Below are positions 1-11,830 of a stretch of DNA of 64,000 bases, piece after piece (within the stretch, counting starts at the first letter, position 1; every line of letters starts with the position of its first letter). The translations under genes were made by a program, and so were the position numbers. This DNA comes from Hamiltosporidium tvaerminnensis (taxonomy: Eukaryota > Microsporidia > Dubosqiidae): contig JAKIMF020000004.1 in assembly GCA_022605425.2 (NCBI GenBank), forward strand, positions 238,501-302,500. Reading direction: 5' to 3'. The notes beneath the pieces were generated by a model, which did no database searches, was not told where the DNA came from, and worked only from the letters and a program-made list of their open reading frames with translations.

Positions 1-1138
1 GCACTAATAAAAGGCTTCTTAAAAGTAAAGTACAGGTTGGTAGAAGAAGTCACTAAGAAAAGTTTAGAAGAAGCTCAACTTGCAAAACTATATAACGAAA
101 TAGAAAAACGAAAACTCCATTCAAAGTTATATAATGCAAGGAAAAATGAGCTTGTGAGTGTTAGTGACTCTTCAAGATGGCTAAAGAGAGGAAATATTGG
201 GCCACGAAATGAAGCTGTATTCTGCTATATCCAGGATAGAAATGTATTCTGGGGAGCAGATGGTGTGTGTCAACATTGCGGGAAGTCTGGTAAGACTGTA
301 GATCATCTAGCAACTCGATGTGAAAAATGCTAGGTCATGATTACACTAGACGGCATAATGAAGTGGTTAGATACCTACACCTTCTTCTTCTAAATAGATA
401 TAAGTTTAAGTCTTCAAAACGAATAAGGAGCCACTCAGTTTAAGAAATTCTTGATAATGAGTATGCAGAGATAAGAGTGGACACCAGAATTAAAACTGAT
501 GTTAAAATTCGGAATAACAGACCCGACATATTTATTTTAGATAAGAAGAAGAATAAGATAACACTCATTGAAGTAGGAATCACTTCCCAAGATTCACTTC
601 AAATAGTTGAAACAGAAAAACTTAGGAATTATGACCTGCTAGCCAATGAATTGGGTCTTATTTATAAGTGTAGTGTTGAGATAATCCCTTATGTGATGAC
701 CTGGGACGGTATTGTGACAAAATACCATAAATCTCATCTTAAAAGACTAGAAATACCCATGAATTTAGAGGCATACATTCAGTCTATAGTACTTAAAAAG
801 ACAATCGAAACAATTTCCTTTGATCGACGAAGAGGACTTCTGTCAGGACTAAATGCCGAAGAGAGCTGGGAGAGAGCGTCAATGAGTGTTATTATGAGGT
901 CAGAGATGCATGAGGAACCAATACCCCCTTTAAAAGAAGCGAAAACAGAGGAAGATGGTGCAAAAAACTTTAAACCAAAAAAATAAAGCACCCCTTATTT
1001 CACAAGGAGGAACCACTTTAAAGGAACCAACCAATAACATAAATAAAGAGTCTGATTTGGAAGAAGAGACAAAAGTGGTTAAAGAGGTAGAAGAAAACAT
1101 GTAAAAAATGGTAAAAATATTTTAACCCAGAATTTTAT
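1..1138 (+). pseudogene. R2-clade non-LTR retrotransposon, 3' part, disabled
   Basis: Enters from the left edge. Codons 37-333 encode the end of the post-RT linker and a zinc knuckle of pattern CX2CX8HX4C (about 268-321), which in R2/R4-type elements precedes the restriction-like endonuclease. The endonuclease follows in another frame at about 330-986: it has RPD (about 521-529), then PD-X14-E, and later a K-x-x-x-Y-D segment, matching the PD-(D/E)XK-like endonuclease that nicks target DNA for reverse transcription. Compared with the copy at 56.5 kb, one A is missing in the A-run at about 325-330, a stop (TAA) replaces CAA near 440, and a frameshift lies near 980. The copy is therefore dead. 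The shared 3' end is near 1138, at a tail reading ACCCAGAATTTTATTAAAT. The reverse transcriptase would lie left of the window. Confidence 0.85.
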
Positions 1139-4100
1139 TAAATAAATAAAAATTTAATCTATAATTAATTATATATGAAAAATATCGAAAATTATGTTTA
1201 TAATGTTGCATAAAATATTTAAATACCAGATTTTTATGTATAAAAAAGAAATTAAATTATTCTAATGGCTATAACTTTTGAAATGATTTTGCTTTGGATT
1301 AAAAGTATGTATAGTTAAAATATTCACCCAAATATTTAGAAAAATGTATTTTAAGATCAAAAGTATATATCTTGTACGTATTAGAAGCTTTGTAGTTAAA
1401 ATTTGTTTCAAAAAACAGAAATTGTTCGACCAAACTCTTGGTAAGCTATAAATGTCGTTTTTTAAGTACGAATAATAGATTTTTTAGTTCCTGGAATATA
1501 TTTTTTTTTATTAGAAGCCAAAATTTAGACAAAAATTTAGTTTATACCCAATAAAATAATAGACTTTTGGTTTCAGAAGTAATTATTCATGTTAAGAAAA
1601 TTTTCAAAGATTAATTATTAAATATCTACGTTGTTACTAAATCACTTATCGCTTGAAAAATACCATGACACAATTTAATTGCTTTTATTCGTATAATTAT
1701 GAAAGTAACAGGTTATATGTATTTAACGTTAAAATTAGACCTATATTAAAAGATGCTAAATTAAAAAAAACAAGAACTTCTAAGAATAATAACAGACCAA
1801 AACTTCACAGTTTCAAACTATCAAATAATATCGAAAATTTCGTAAAAAAAACACTAGATCTATATATTTGCTAAAAAAACAATTCTATTTATGAATTGCT
1901 TCTTTTGGTTGATATACAACTAGAGTACAAATTATACAAGAATATATAATACCTTCGACATATTCTTTAAGCTCGTTCATGAAACATTTTTTTCAAAATT
2001 AGGTTTTCCACCCAAAACAACAAGAATCCTCTAGGGCATATATTTTTTTAAACATGTTTTTATGAAAGATAGATTTATTTAAAAAGTATGATGTCCCGAT
2101 ATCCCCCAAAAAAGAATTATTTTAGATGAAAAAATGATGCCTTATCTATAAACAAGATAAAAATGCATTTTTCCTCTAAATATCACCTTTAAACAGTAAA
2201 GACAAAAAATACTGTCTCTATATTGCTTAAATGCTATATAACATTATTAATAGTATAAAAAGTTTTTACTTTATAAAAAAATAGAATAATAACGAATATA
2301 AAAATAAGTGTAAAGCTTCAGATATTATCGTTTTGTCTTTTTTTTTCTCAAATAAGAACACGGAATATCATGTATGTTTTTGTTTATAGCGTAAGTAACC
2401 AAATTAGGATGTTTATAGTTAAATTATAATTTTTTTTTGGAAATTTCACCCGATAAAATTATTTACAAATCGCCCAATTTAAGTAGTATATATGATGTAG
2501 GTGATTTTAAATATGAATTTGTAGTATTAAGTAAAAAAAATATTTTTTAATCGAACACAATATTAGGATCGATTCCACCAAAATTTTAAATAAATACATG
2601 TTTTCTTTACATATATTCTTTTTACATTATATTGTAAAAGTAAAATAGTTGACAAAATATAGTAAACTACCAAGCCGTAAAAGATTTATTCCTATATTTA
2701 TTTTTAAAATAGAAATCCAAAGTGTTTTCTTGCTGTATAATAGATAAAAAAATCACAATGAACTACTCTTTTTGAGAAAAACTTTAACATTTTGCAGACT
2801 AAAGCAATAGAATTGAAAGGCCGATTTCAATTTTACAAATCCAAAGCATATAGGCTTCTAAAAGATTAACTATCATCTTTATAGTTTTTTAACAAAATCA
2901 AATATGTAAAAAGTATTTTTCAATTCTTAGGAATGGTTTAATTTACAAAAATTTAAATAAAAAAGTTAAAATTTCAACAAATGAATTTTCGTGATTATAA
3001 TTTAAAGAATCGATATTTTGCAGTATGTGAAAAACTAGTAAAATACTAAATTATAGCTATATTTTTAATTCTTGAATAATTAATAAAAACAGAATTTAAA
3101 AGAAAAGAAATTTATATCGGTCTACAACCAGAAAGTATTTAATATTATTTTACAGATGCATATCTTAAAAAAAGTGGTTTAAAATATAAGTCATGTTAAA
3201 TAATAACATGATTTCGCAGTTCTGCACTTTATTTCTTAACCTAGTTTTTTTTCATTTTTTGTAGTAGAATTCTTTTTTATATCAAATGGAAATACTAATC
3301 AGTCTTTAGCAAAGACCAAGAAAACCACAGACTCAATTATTTTGAAATATATTTATTAGTTTAAATATTACTTTTAAAATGTCAAGATATATGTTCATAT
3401 CGATATTTCAAGAGATATTATGACGTATTTTTGATAATCCTAACTAAGTAAACTTCAATTTAATATTATATTAGTCCTTCTTCAGACTACATCAAAAACT
3501 TTTTAAAAAATTCATTGATCTAAAAATCTCTTACTTGGTAAATTTTTAAAAGTTTGAAAAAAATATAAAAAAAATATGTATGATAATAAATCAATCCACA
3601 TTTTTGATATATAATTGTTAATATGACTCTTCATGCTTCCGGATAAGTTTTATTCAGATTCAATTAAAAATCTTATCTAAAGTAATAAATTTAGTTCCAA
3701 CATATATATATTTCCAATCTACACTCTGATTATTTAAAGCCTATTTTATCAATTTTTGAGCTATAAAAACACCAGATATGGTTTAAAATTCAAATTTATA
3801 TTAATTCCAGTTATAAATCAAATCAGTATAAGAAAATCCTTATAGTAACCAATCGATCTAAAGGTTTACTTTGAAAAACGAATGTTTTTGATTTAAATTC
3901 AAATAAAAATACACGGAAGACTTCTTTTCTTCGAAATAAAAAAATTTTTGTGTCTGTATAAACACATCTTTTCGTTATTTTATAGATCTATTGGGTCTTA
4001 TTAAAAACCATTCATGAAAAATTCATATTAATCAAGCAAGATATAGAATCTGATTTTCTCATAATTCTTTAATAATCTTATAGCAATCTACTTTAAGCAG

Positions 4101-4636
4101 ATAATAACCATCTGTAACCACAAAAAAAATAGTAGAATCTATACTATTTAAATTATGAATCAATGTGTGCTTATTCTTTAAATATTTTTTCACATTACTT
4201 GAATAACTTAATTTTAATTTTGAAAATCTAGAATTCAATTTTTATTAAATAATTAATTTCGTCAAAATATATATAAAAACAATCTTAATCCATAGACTTT
4301 AAATTCAACTTCAAAACATATGTCAAAAGATAAGCAATCTTTTTGTTAATAATTAAAAAACAAAAAATTGAATTTAAATTTGCTAAAATTTATACCAATT
4401 TTAAAATTTTACTTAGATTATATCTATATTTTTTAAAAAATGTATTTTAAAAATAAAAGCAAAATAAATTTTAAATTTAAACGAATTTTTTTAAAAATAT
4501 ATCCATTTACAATCATTTTCAAGAAATATTTTAAATTTTTCTTAAATGAATTTTATAAGGAATAAAGAACTTAAAAACAAATACAAATATCACAAAATCA
4601 AGACAAAATAATTCTTGAAAATTACAATTTTTTTTA
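1139..4636. other. A+T-rich gene-free stretch
   Basis: About 3.5 kb of very A+T-rich DNA with many poly-A/T runs. The longest open frame (73 codons, 1653-1874) is Lys/Asn-rich, has no CCC block before it and resembles no family I know, so I do not call it a gene. No tRNA or clear repeat seen. Confidence 0.6.
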
Positions 4637-5953
4637 CTATAAAGTTAGTTTAATTTTTTTGTTTAAATGAACAATATTAGAAATTATTTCTATATTTGGT
4701 GTAACATCTTCGGAAAAGCCTATAATAATATTACGATCGTTACCAATAACTTTATAAACACCAGAAACATTTTTTTTAAGAAATCTTATGAACTTACCTG
4801 ACTTCAAGTCGTACATTTTTACATTATAAACAGTAGAAACGATGAGAAGATCACATATTACAAACATGGATGTTATTTGTTCATTTTCTGATATTTTATA
4901 AATTAGATTTCCTGTCATTATGTCCCATTTACATACATAGCCATCAGCTCCTGATGTAATAATATATTTTTCGTATTTTAATTCTTCTTTTATACCGTAA
5001 ACTAAGAATAGCCAAGCCACAACCAATCTATGTGAACGTAACACCGCAATCAAAACCCCATCTATTTTAGATAAATTTATTGTTGCATCTTGACTTCCAG
5101 ACGCAATATAATTTTTTCCAAGAACCACAGAATATACTCTATTTGAATGTCGAGCCATTTTTTTTATAGTTTTTCCATTTTTATAATCCCACAAGATTAC
5201 ATCACCATCGTACGATCCCGAAAGTAAAAATTTATCGTTTATGTCCATACATCTGACACTAGCAGAATGTCCAGAGAGAATATGAAGACAATCTCCTTCA
5301 TAATTCCAAACTCTTATATCAGAATCTCTAGATCCACTAATTATAAGTTTTTCATATATTTTTAAACATCTTACAGTTGATCTATGTCCTGTAAGAACTT
5401 TAATAGTCCACCCAGTAGAAATATCCCATATTCTAATACTTTTGTCTGTACTTCCGCTGATCAAATATTTTCCATCCGAACAGAAACACCAGACACCACC
5501 CAAATGACCAATCAATGTTCTAATATATATTCCATTATAAGAAAATATTTTTATGGTTTGATCATCAGATGAAGAGATAACATATTTATCAGTTGAAACC
5601 ATTTGTGTGATATCAGTTTGATTTGTAACCACACAGCATCTTCTTTCATCCGTTCCTTTTTTCCAAGATTGTTTTAAGTATTTGTTTTTTCTAATAATTG
5701 ACAAAAATTCTGTATTTGATCTTAAAAATGGAAGTCCATACGGTTCACATTTATTTTTCCATAAAAAATAGCAGTTTCGTATTTTATTTAGATATTCTTT
5801 TGAAACTAAAAGCATTTTTTTAATTTGTGTAAAGCCCATATGCATTAAAATTGAGGATAATACTTCGTTTGGAACTTCTTTACAAATATTTATACGCATT
5901 TTCTTTGCAAATTTTTTGTTAATTAACACGGAATCTTCTGTAGTTTCTGGCAT
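4637..5953 (-). CDS. CDC4: F-box/WD40 repeat protein, Cdc4/Fbw7-like SCF substrate receptor
   Basis: Likely substrate-recognition subunit of an SCF ubiquitin ligase, which binds Skp1 through the F-box and phosphorylated targets through a WD40 propeller. An F-box lies near the N terminus (PNEVLSSILMHMGF...LLVSKEYL...WKNKCEPYGLP). About seven or eight WD repeats follow, with repeated GH...IRIWD, SGSxD and IKIFSYNG phrases. GHRSTVRCL and GHSASVRCM sit in consecutive blades and match the Arg-bearing blades of Cdc4/Fbw7 that contact phosphodegrons (family knowledge). A longer frame starts at 5983, but the second Met at 5953 is preferred because CCC lies 13 nt before it, as in the other conserved genes here; this gives 438 aa. 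The family usually has a longer N terminus with a dimerisation domain, absent here. Met30- or TrCP-like identity is the alternative. Confidence 0.8.
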   Translation of the reverse strand: MPETTEDSVLINKKFAKKMRINICKEVPNEVLSSILMHMGFTQIKKMLLVSKEYLNKIRNCYFLWKNKCEPYGLPFLRSNTEFLSIIRKNKYLKQSWKKGTDERRCCVVTNQTDITQMVSTDKYVISSSDDQTIKIFSYNGIYIRTLIGHLGGVWCFCSDGKYLISGSTDKSIRIWDISTGWTIKVLTGHRSTVRCLKIYEKLIISGSRDSDIRVWNYEGDCLHILSGHSASVRCMDINDKFLLSGSYDGDVILWDYKNGKTIKKMARHSNRVYSVVLGKNYIASGSQDATINLSKIDGVLIAVLRSHRLVVAWLFLVYGIKEELKYEKYIITSGADGYVCKWDIMTGNLIYKISENEQITSMFVICDLLIVSTVYNVKMYDLKSGKFIRFLKKNVSGVYKVIGNDRNIIIGFSEDVTPNIEIISNIVHLNKKIKLTL

Positions 5954-5966
5954 TTTGATGTTCAAA

Positions 5967-5969
5967 GGG
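5967..5969 (-). promoter_or_regulatory. CCC start-site block before F-box gene
   Basis: CCC on the minus strand, 13 nt upstream of the ATG at 5953 and followed by TTTGAACATCAAA. It falls inside the longer open frame that begins at 5983, which argues that 5953 is the real start. Confidence 0.5.
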
Positions 5970-5983
5970 TGTTTCTGGCGCAT

Positions 5984-8419
5984 TAAAATAATTCTTAATG
6001 CTAGAAACTTTTTTGTTTTATAAAATATTTATTTACATATTAAAAACCAATAAGATGGGTATAAAAAAAATTTACAGTATAAATTTCAAAAAATTTACAA
6101 AGAAACGATGCTGATGAATTGGATAAGGGGAAAAGATGTGGATTTTTGCAAAAAAATAACGAAATTAACACCTTTATCTCTCTACACACAAACAAACAGC
6201 CACCATGAGGTCAGATTGCATGAAATTCAAAATCATATGCTTAAGATTCAAGTTTCGTCAAATAGATCACCTCTCTCTTCGGTTGAAGTCTATGCGTGGT
6301 AGCGATCGGTATCATGTAAAACTTATGTACTCTAATATCCTGGATGAAATTAAGCCAATATACTTCAAAAACACTCGATTTTATACAGCTGAATCTAAAA
6401 AATCCTCAGTTGTTTTTCATTACACTACAGATAAGATTTAGAAAATATTTCTAAATATCTGGATTAAAACTTTGGAGGTACGATAGTGAAAAATTTTGCA
6501 GTGCCGTAACACTGATATGTTGAAGATTTACTGAACATAACGGAAAGAGGAATATTGTCGGTGAAAGAGCACGTATAGTCACCACATTTCTAACTGAACT
6601 ATATTCTTTAGTTAGATTATCTAGTAAATATACCTTGATGATAAGCATTTGAATAAATTAAATGATTTTAATAAAGAAATAAAACTAGATTTTCGAAGTA
6701 TAAAGTTACCAAACGATTTTTTTGGATCCAAAAGCATTGAACTATAGTGATCTAAGGACATGTGGATACGCAGATTTCATTGTTTCGGGATTAAATACAA
6801 ACCCCCATATCATACAGGCCGTGTAGGTACTTTATAAAGCAACAACCACAGCGAGAATTCTAGATTCGATTATAAAGAAACACCGAGATAGTAATTTCAA
6901 AAGTTTTTGCAGAGAATTAATGCTGCCGAACCCTCTGTCTATAAGTTTAATTTCTAAAAAACCATGCGAGCAGTTTAATTTTAAATTAGGCAGTATAAAT
7001 GATCATTCGAAACCAAATTTAGATGAAGGAGTCTTCAAATTTTTAAGCTAAAAATAAATTTTCGATGTATATATATGGAAAGACATACAAAAAAGACATC
7101 GTATGCTCGAGCTATCGGTTTCGATTTTATCGCTATCTGGCCGTATTCAATGAGACAATCTTGTTGATCGTAATAAAATTGAAATATTTTGTTCACAATA
7201 CGGAATAAAACGATGAAATAGAACCCTATTATAATTACCTTGTACTTTTCGTTCCGAATATATTTCAAACAACTTTCATAATTTAATTATTTTCAAAATA
7301 TCAGTAAATTTGTTGATCAATCTTAAAGCAGCTGAAATATATTTTTTTAAAATTGTTTAATCAAAAACTTATACTTTTCATAAATGTATGCATTATATCA
7401 GGAATGTCATAAATTTTGAAGAAGCACCCAAAACTGGTATGTTTTACAACCGACCGTGCATCTGATCTTGAGAAAAACTTTAAGACGAGACTTTGATTAC
7501 AGATAAATTTCCTATGCCAAACCCTATAAGTTAATGAAAAGTTTGTGACAAAAATCGTTCAACTTAAAGTGGAAGGCGAATCTTTTGGCAAACATCAGGT
7601 TAGTTCAATGAGAAGAAGACAAAGACCAAAAGAAAAAAGTTTCATGTAGGTTGTTCTTAATATAGTGTATGCGGAATATATTAAGCTAAAAAATGTTACA
7701 TAAAGAAGCATGTTATTTTATAGATTAGTCTTATTTCTTCAATACATTAAAAACCATGATTAATATGATCACACCCTGAAATTTATTAAAGTAAATTAAT
7801 AAAAATAGAAAATGTATTTACCATATAGGTTGAAAAAATCAATAATAAAAAATAAAGATTAAAATGCAAAGAAAAGAACTGAAGCATTCGCTCTTTATGG
7901 TGTATATGACCAATTGATTCAAACTCAACGAGAAATACAGCAAATGGACAAACCTACAGATGACACCTCTTACATTAAAATTTATTTCTTGTTCCTTATT
8001 GATTCTTAGACACTTTGTAATATACAGTTGAAAATTAAGATCTTTGATAGGCGATATAAAAACCTCTAAAGATTATTAAACCAGAAATATAGAGAGAATT
8101 CTGCCACGAATGAATCATGTACGGAATACTTCTAATGTTTAAGAAGATGTCAGTCCGTGGGATAAATAGAGATATTTCAGTCCCAACTGATACTTGATGT
8201 GAAAATTCTGCTACTCCTGGAGAAAATTTAGTGTTTAAAAACATTTAGGAATATTAGAAGATAGCAGAGTTTATTTTGGAATGTAGCTCAATCTAAGAAA
8301 CACAAACCAATCCTATAGCGAATGGAAAACAATCTCACAATAGATTGCATACAAAAATATTATTTTTTACAATCAATAATTACGCAATATCATTGATTGA
8401 CCACCACTTCGAATAACTT
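5984..8419. other. Decayed mobile DNA, possible R2-like remnants
   Basis: No intact gene. Short open pieces (78 codons at 6205-6441; 77 codons minus at 7035-7268; 69 codons minus at 8035-8244) are interrupted by stops. Base composition is less A+T-skewed than the spacer at 2-4.6 kb, as expected for once-coding transposon DNA. It lies directly upstream of the recognisable R2-like relic at 8.4-9.1 kb in the same direction, so it may be that copy's degraded reverse transcriptase. I cannot point to an RT motif here. Confidence 0.35.
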
Positions 8420-9105
8420 CTAATTGAAGAGCTGAATTCACAAAGTAAGATGCAGCAGTGTATATTTTTTGGGTAAAAAATTAAGAAAACACAGATCGGG
8501 TTGTAAAAAAGTCTGTATATTATAACAAAAACCTAAAAGCGGTCTCCTCGGTGTTTAGTTTCGAAGCGAACATTTACTTTTGCAACTATTGGATTATATA
8601 AAAAAAGTATATCTACATCAACTAGGAAAAAAAGAATTCTTTGGGCAGAAAAGGCAAACCAAATAAATCATGAATTAATATAAGACTTCTCAAATGTAAA
8701 ATGCACGTTGTTAGATGCAAACGAAAAGAAATAAGAAAAGTTACTCTTGCCAAATTTTATATGAAACAGAACAAACAAACCTTCTATAGAAGTTAAATAA
8801 TGTAAAAAAAGCATATGATTTTAAATGACTATTCAGACGATATAAGAAAAGGAATATGTTGCATGCACGAAACAGCATTCGAATATATCCAGGAGAAAAA
8901 TGTATTTTCGGGATCTGAAAATATATATCAACACAGCAATAAGTCTCGTAAAACAGTAGAATTTGAAGGGACTCGATGTATGAAAGAGCTTAACTATGAA
9001 AAAACTTGTCGGTGGATGAAAGTGATAGATGCAACCACATGCTCATTTGTTGCAGCCTTCTTATACATCCTAGTCTGGGTGATACACAGCTGGAATGCTA
9101 AATAA
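8420..9105 (+). pseudogene. R2-like retrotransposon relic: RT-endonuclease linker and zinc knuckle
   Basis: Degenerate match to the first 330 nt of the window. TTCTCAAATGTAAAATGCAC (from 8687) corresponds to the stretch at about 17-36. Further on there are parallels to EAVFCYIQ (here ETAFEYIQ, about 8865-8895) and to the zinc knuckle, which is damaged: Y-Q-H-S replaces C-Q-H-C, and the His is gone, leaving only the last Cys (GTRC). Upstream, near 8490-8640, fragments resemble the post-RT segment of R2 elements. Several stops and frameshifts. The 96-codon open frame at 8815-9105 is a by-product of this relic and probably not a gene. Confidence 0.6.
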
Positions 9106-10389
9106 ATTTGCTGATTGATGTTCTAGCATAGCCCGCATCTATTTATTTGCAACGAAAATGCTGTTCGCAGAAGTCAAACCTTTTTGAAATCCACAGGTTC
9201 TTATGTTTTTTTATTCAAATCATTTATTTGACGTTCACTAATTCATAGTCGATTTCTACTTTAAGTAATTAAACTTTAAGACATTCTTTCATTTTATCCC
9301 TTGTTCCTTTAATTTTGTTATCATTCCGAATTATGTTAAGTTGGTCATAGATCTGGTGTAGTTTATATCCCACTAAAACGCTAACAATGATTTTCACAGA
9401 TATTTTACGCAGTCATTGGTAAGCAGATGATTTTCAATAGGGTTGTCTTATCTCTATATAGCATGTACCCAGCGTTTAAAATGTATAAATTCAATTATAC
9501 AAAACCAATCCGGTGTCATTCTGTTCAAGATAATTATTAAAACGTGTATCTGAGATTACGATTGATTGCCAGAACAAAACTTGACGGTAAATTTCGTAAA
9601 ATACACCTGACTTTTTTTATTACAAACAATGGCACAATAAGATGCTCCAAACAAATTTGGAGTTCCTTATAAGCCATGTTTCTTATGTTCAAACCAAAAA
9701 GCCAAACTAAAACAAATTTTTAGCCACCTAGATAGGCTTTTTTATTTAGCATCGCAGTTCTCGCATGATTACGTGAGAAATATTATAATCAAAAAAAATG
9801 TACGTTCCAAACTACTGATCTGCTATAAAAAAAAGAATACATCAATAAAAAGTACGCAAATATTCTGCCAAAGTAATATTTTTATTACACAGAGAGAATA
9901 TAAAGCAAAAAAAATCCGGCTTAGGTCAAAGAAGAGCATATAGAGACCCGTTTTAAAATCAAAACACCCCAACAAGTATCTAAAATACGCATTGATTCTA
10001 TTAAGAAGAGGCTGTTAAGTATGTGAACAACAAAATGCGCGGCTCCAACGAGGTATAAAATTTACCGACTCAAAGCTCTAACTTAAATATTAGAAAAAGA
10101 GTAAAATATCTAAATAAATTTTTGTGGGTATAAAGAGTGGAATTATGCAATTAAAAACAAAATCGAATCAATTTATTTAAATAAAATATATTTTATTATC
10201 TACTACTTAAAAAGGTATTTATAAACCACAATCAAATATATTTTTTTCGAATTTTTAAATTTTTCACTCAGTTATTTTTAAAGGTAGAGAGTTCGGGCTT
10301 GTTTCATGCTAAATTGTATTTGATAAAGCCCTTATTCACTACTTTTATAAATACATTGTTCCGTTTAAATATCGCTTTGAGCTCTATTA
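9106..10389. other. Gene-free stretch, probable transposon debris
   Basis: No open frame worth calling and no RNA gene seen. The part at about 10,120-10,150 (TTTTTGTGGGTATAAAGAGT) recalls the leader of the dispersed repeat but is too short to call. Confidence 0.4.
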
Positions 10390-11145
10390 TAAAACTACAT
10401 ATTTTTTTTCTCTTCTATAGCATTTTTTTTACAAAATCGGTAGTATCTTTTATATTGTTTTGATGACGTTAACGGAGTTCTAGGTTTAAAATAAATACCT
10501 GAAACCTCAACATTCCATCGGTACCTCCACGATATCTACATCTCAACCCCTTTCAACAACCAGGTGTGTAGCACATAATTTATAGGTAAAGCAGTTGCCC
10601 GGAGTTCGTTAACGTCCGAAGTATGGAGTGTGATCGAAGGCCGAAGCCTTCGGGCTCCCCAAAGACTATGCAGCATTCCCACTTACTACACACTTTCAGA
10701 ACCGAATGAACATCCAGATAAGATATATTTCAGAGACTTACATGAAGGCCACTTAAACAGTGCAATGTCATACCAACAGGTATAACCTGCTACTTAGCTC
10801 ACCCGGCTTAAAATTGTTATATTTTTTATATCTTCCAGGTGCTAAGTCTTCTAATTCGAGTGTGCAAGGCTAGGTTTCTATGTTTTTACATGGCGATTGC
10901 CTACAATTTCTGCTGCAGTCTCCAACCGGTTACATAAAAACCTAATAAAATATATTTGTAAAAAAAGTTTCGCCATTCTAGAAGACCTCTTCTCCTCATA
11001 CAAACCCATGGACAACCGAGAATTTAGTGTGATTTTATACCCATAAAAAACAAATACCGATCTTTACACCGATTTTCAAGCTCATTTCCAAGTAGAAAGC
11101 TTTTATTGTGGTTATCCTAATTCCACTATCCACTTCATATAATAA
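10390..11145 (-). mobile_element. Structured dispersed repeat, copy S1 (R2-like leader candidate)
   Basis: One of three long copies (others 24,190-24,892 minus; 40,315-41,045 plus). The minus strand begins with a conserved leader (GGATAACCACAATAAAAGCT; GGTGTAAAGATCGG), passes a decayed coding part (YEEKR..., then FFYKYI) and enters a non-coding, G+C-richer domain. The arms at 10,465-10,474 (GACGTTAACG) and 10,607-10,616 (CGTTAACGTC) are a perfect 10-bp inverted pair, 132 nt apart. Between that pair and the leader is a hairpin at 10,635-10,652 that reads on the minus strand as a GC stem capped by C(UUCG)G. It lies about 50 nt downstream of an R2-like endonuclease end. Likely the 5' region of an adjacent element; function not proven. 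Confidence 0.65.
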
Positions 11146-11189
11146 TAAAAAATTTAAAAAAATAAAAAAACAACCCCTATGTGGCAAAA

Positions 11190-11830
11190 ATGTATTATTT
11201 AATTAAAATCTGGGTGAACAAATTTTCTCTCTTTTAGATAATCTCTTGCTCTTTTTCAACCACTTGATTATCTTCTTCTAAATCTGATTCTTTGTTTATA
11301 TATATTGTCGGTTCCTTCACTGTGGTTATGTCATCCAAAATATGGGGCATAATATTTTTTGTATTTTCTTTTTTACCACCATCTTCCTCTTCTTCTTGTT
11401 GCTTAAAGGGGTGTTAGTTGTTTATGCATCTCTGCTCCTAAAATAACACATAATGACGCTCTCTCCCAGCTCTTTCCGGATTGGTCCTGACTCAAATCCT
11501 CTTCTTAGATCAAGGAAAATTGTTTCGACTGTCCTCTTGAGACTATAGATTGTATATATGCCTCTATATTCATGGGTATATGTAATCTTTTAAGATACAT
11601 CTTATGATATTTTCTCACAATATCGTTTCAGGAGGCTACAGAAAGGATTATCTCAACACCAAACTTATAACTAAGACCAATCTTATTTGTTAATAAATCA
11701 TATTTCCTAAATTTCTGCGTTTTAACTGTTTGAAGTGAGCCTTGGGAAGGAATTCCTGCTTCAATGAGATTTATCTTGTTTTTTCTCTTGCCTAAAATAA
11801 TATATCGGGCCTATTACGCCGAATCAATTT
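11190..11830 (-). pseudogene. R2-like retrotransposon endonuclease relic
   Basis: Reverse-strand copy of the endonuclease end of the element at 1-1138 and 56.5 kb. Recognisable are the reverse complements of AATATATCGGGCC (the RPD region, about 11,790-11,815), ACGATATTGTGAG (GIVTKYH region, about 11,610-11,625) and GAGCTGGGAGAGAGCGTCA (about 11,455-11,475). The 3' end CACCCAGATTTTAATTAAAT at about 11,195-11,215 matches the shared tail. Frameshifts and stops prevent any long frame. It is followed at once by structured repeat S1 on the same strand. Confidence 0.8.

Noticed and set aside
1653..1874. 73-codon Lys/Asn-rich frame
   Set aside because: No start motif, no domain, and composition as expected from A+T-rich spacer.
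8815..9105. 96-codon frame as an independent gene
   Set aside because: Its core aligns with the R2-like zinc-knuckle region with damaged Cys/His residues; it is a relic.
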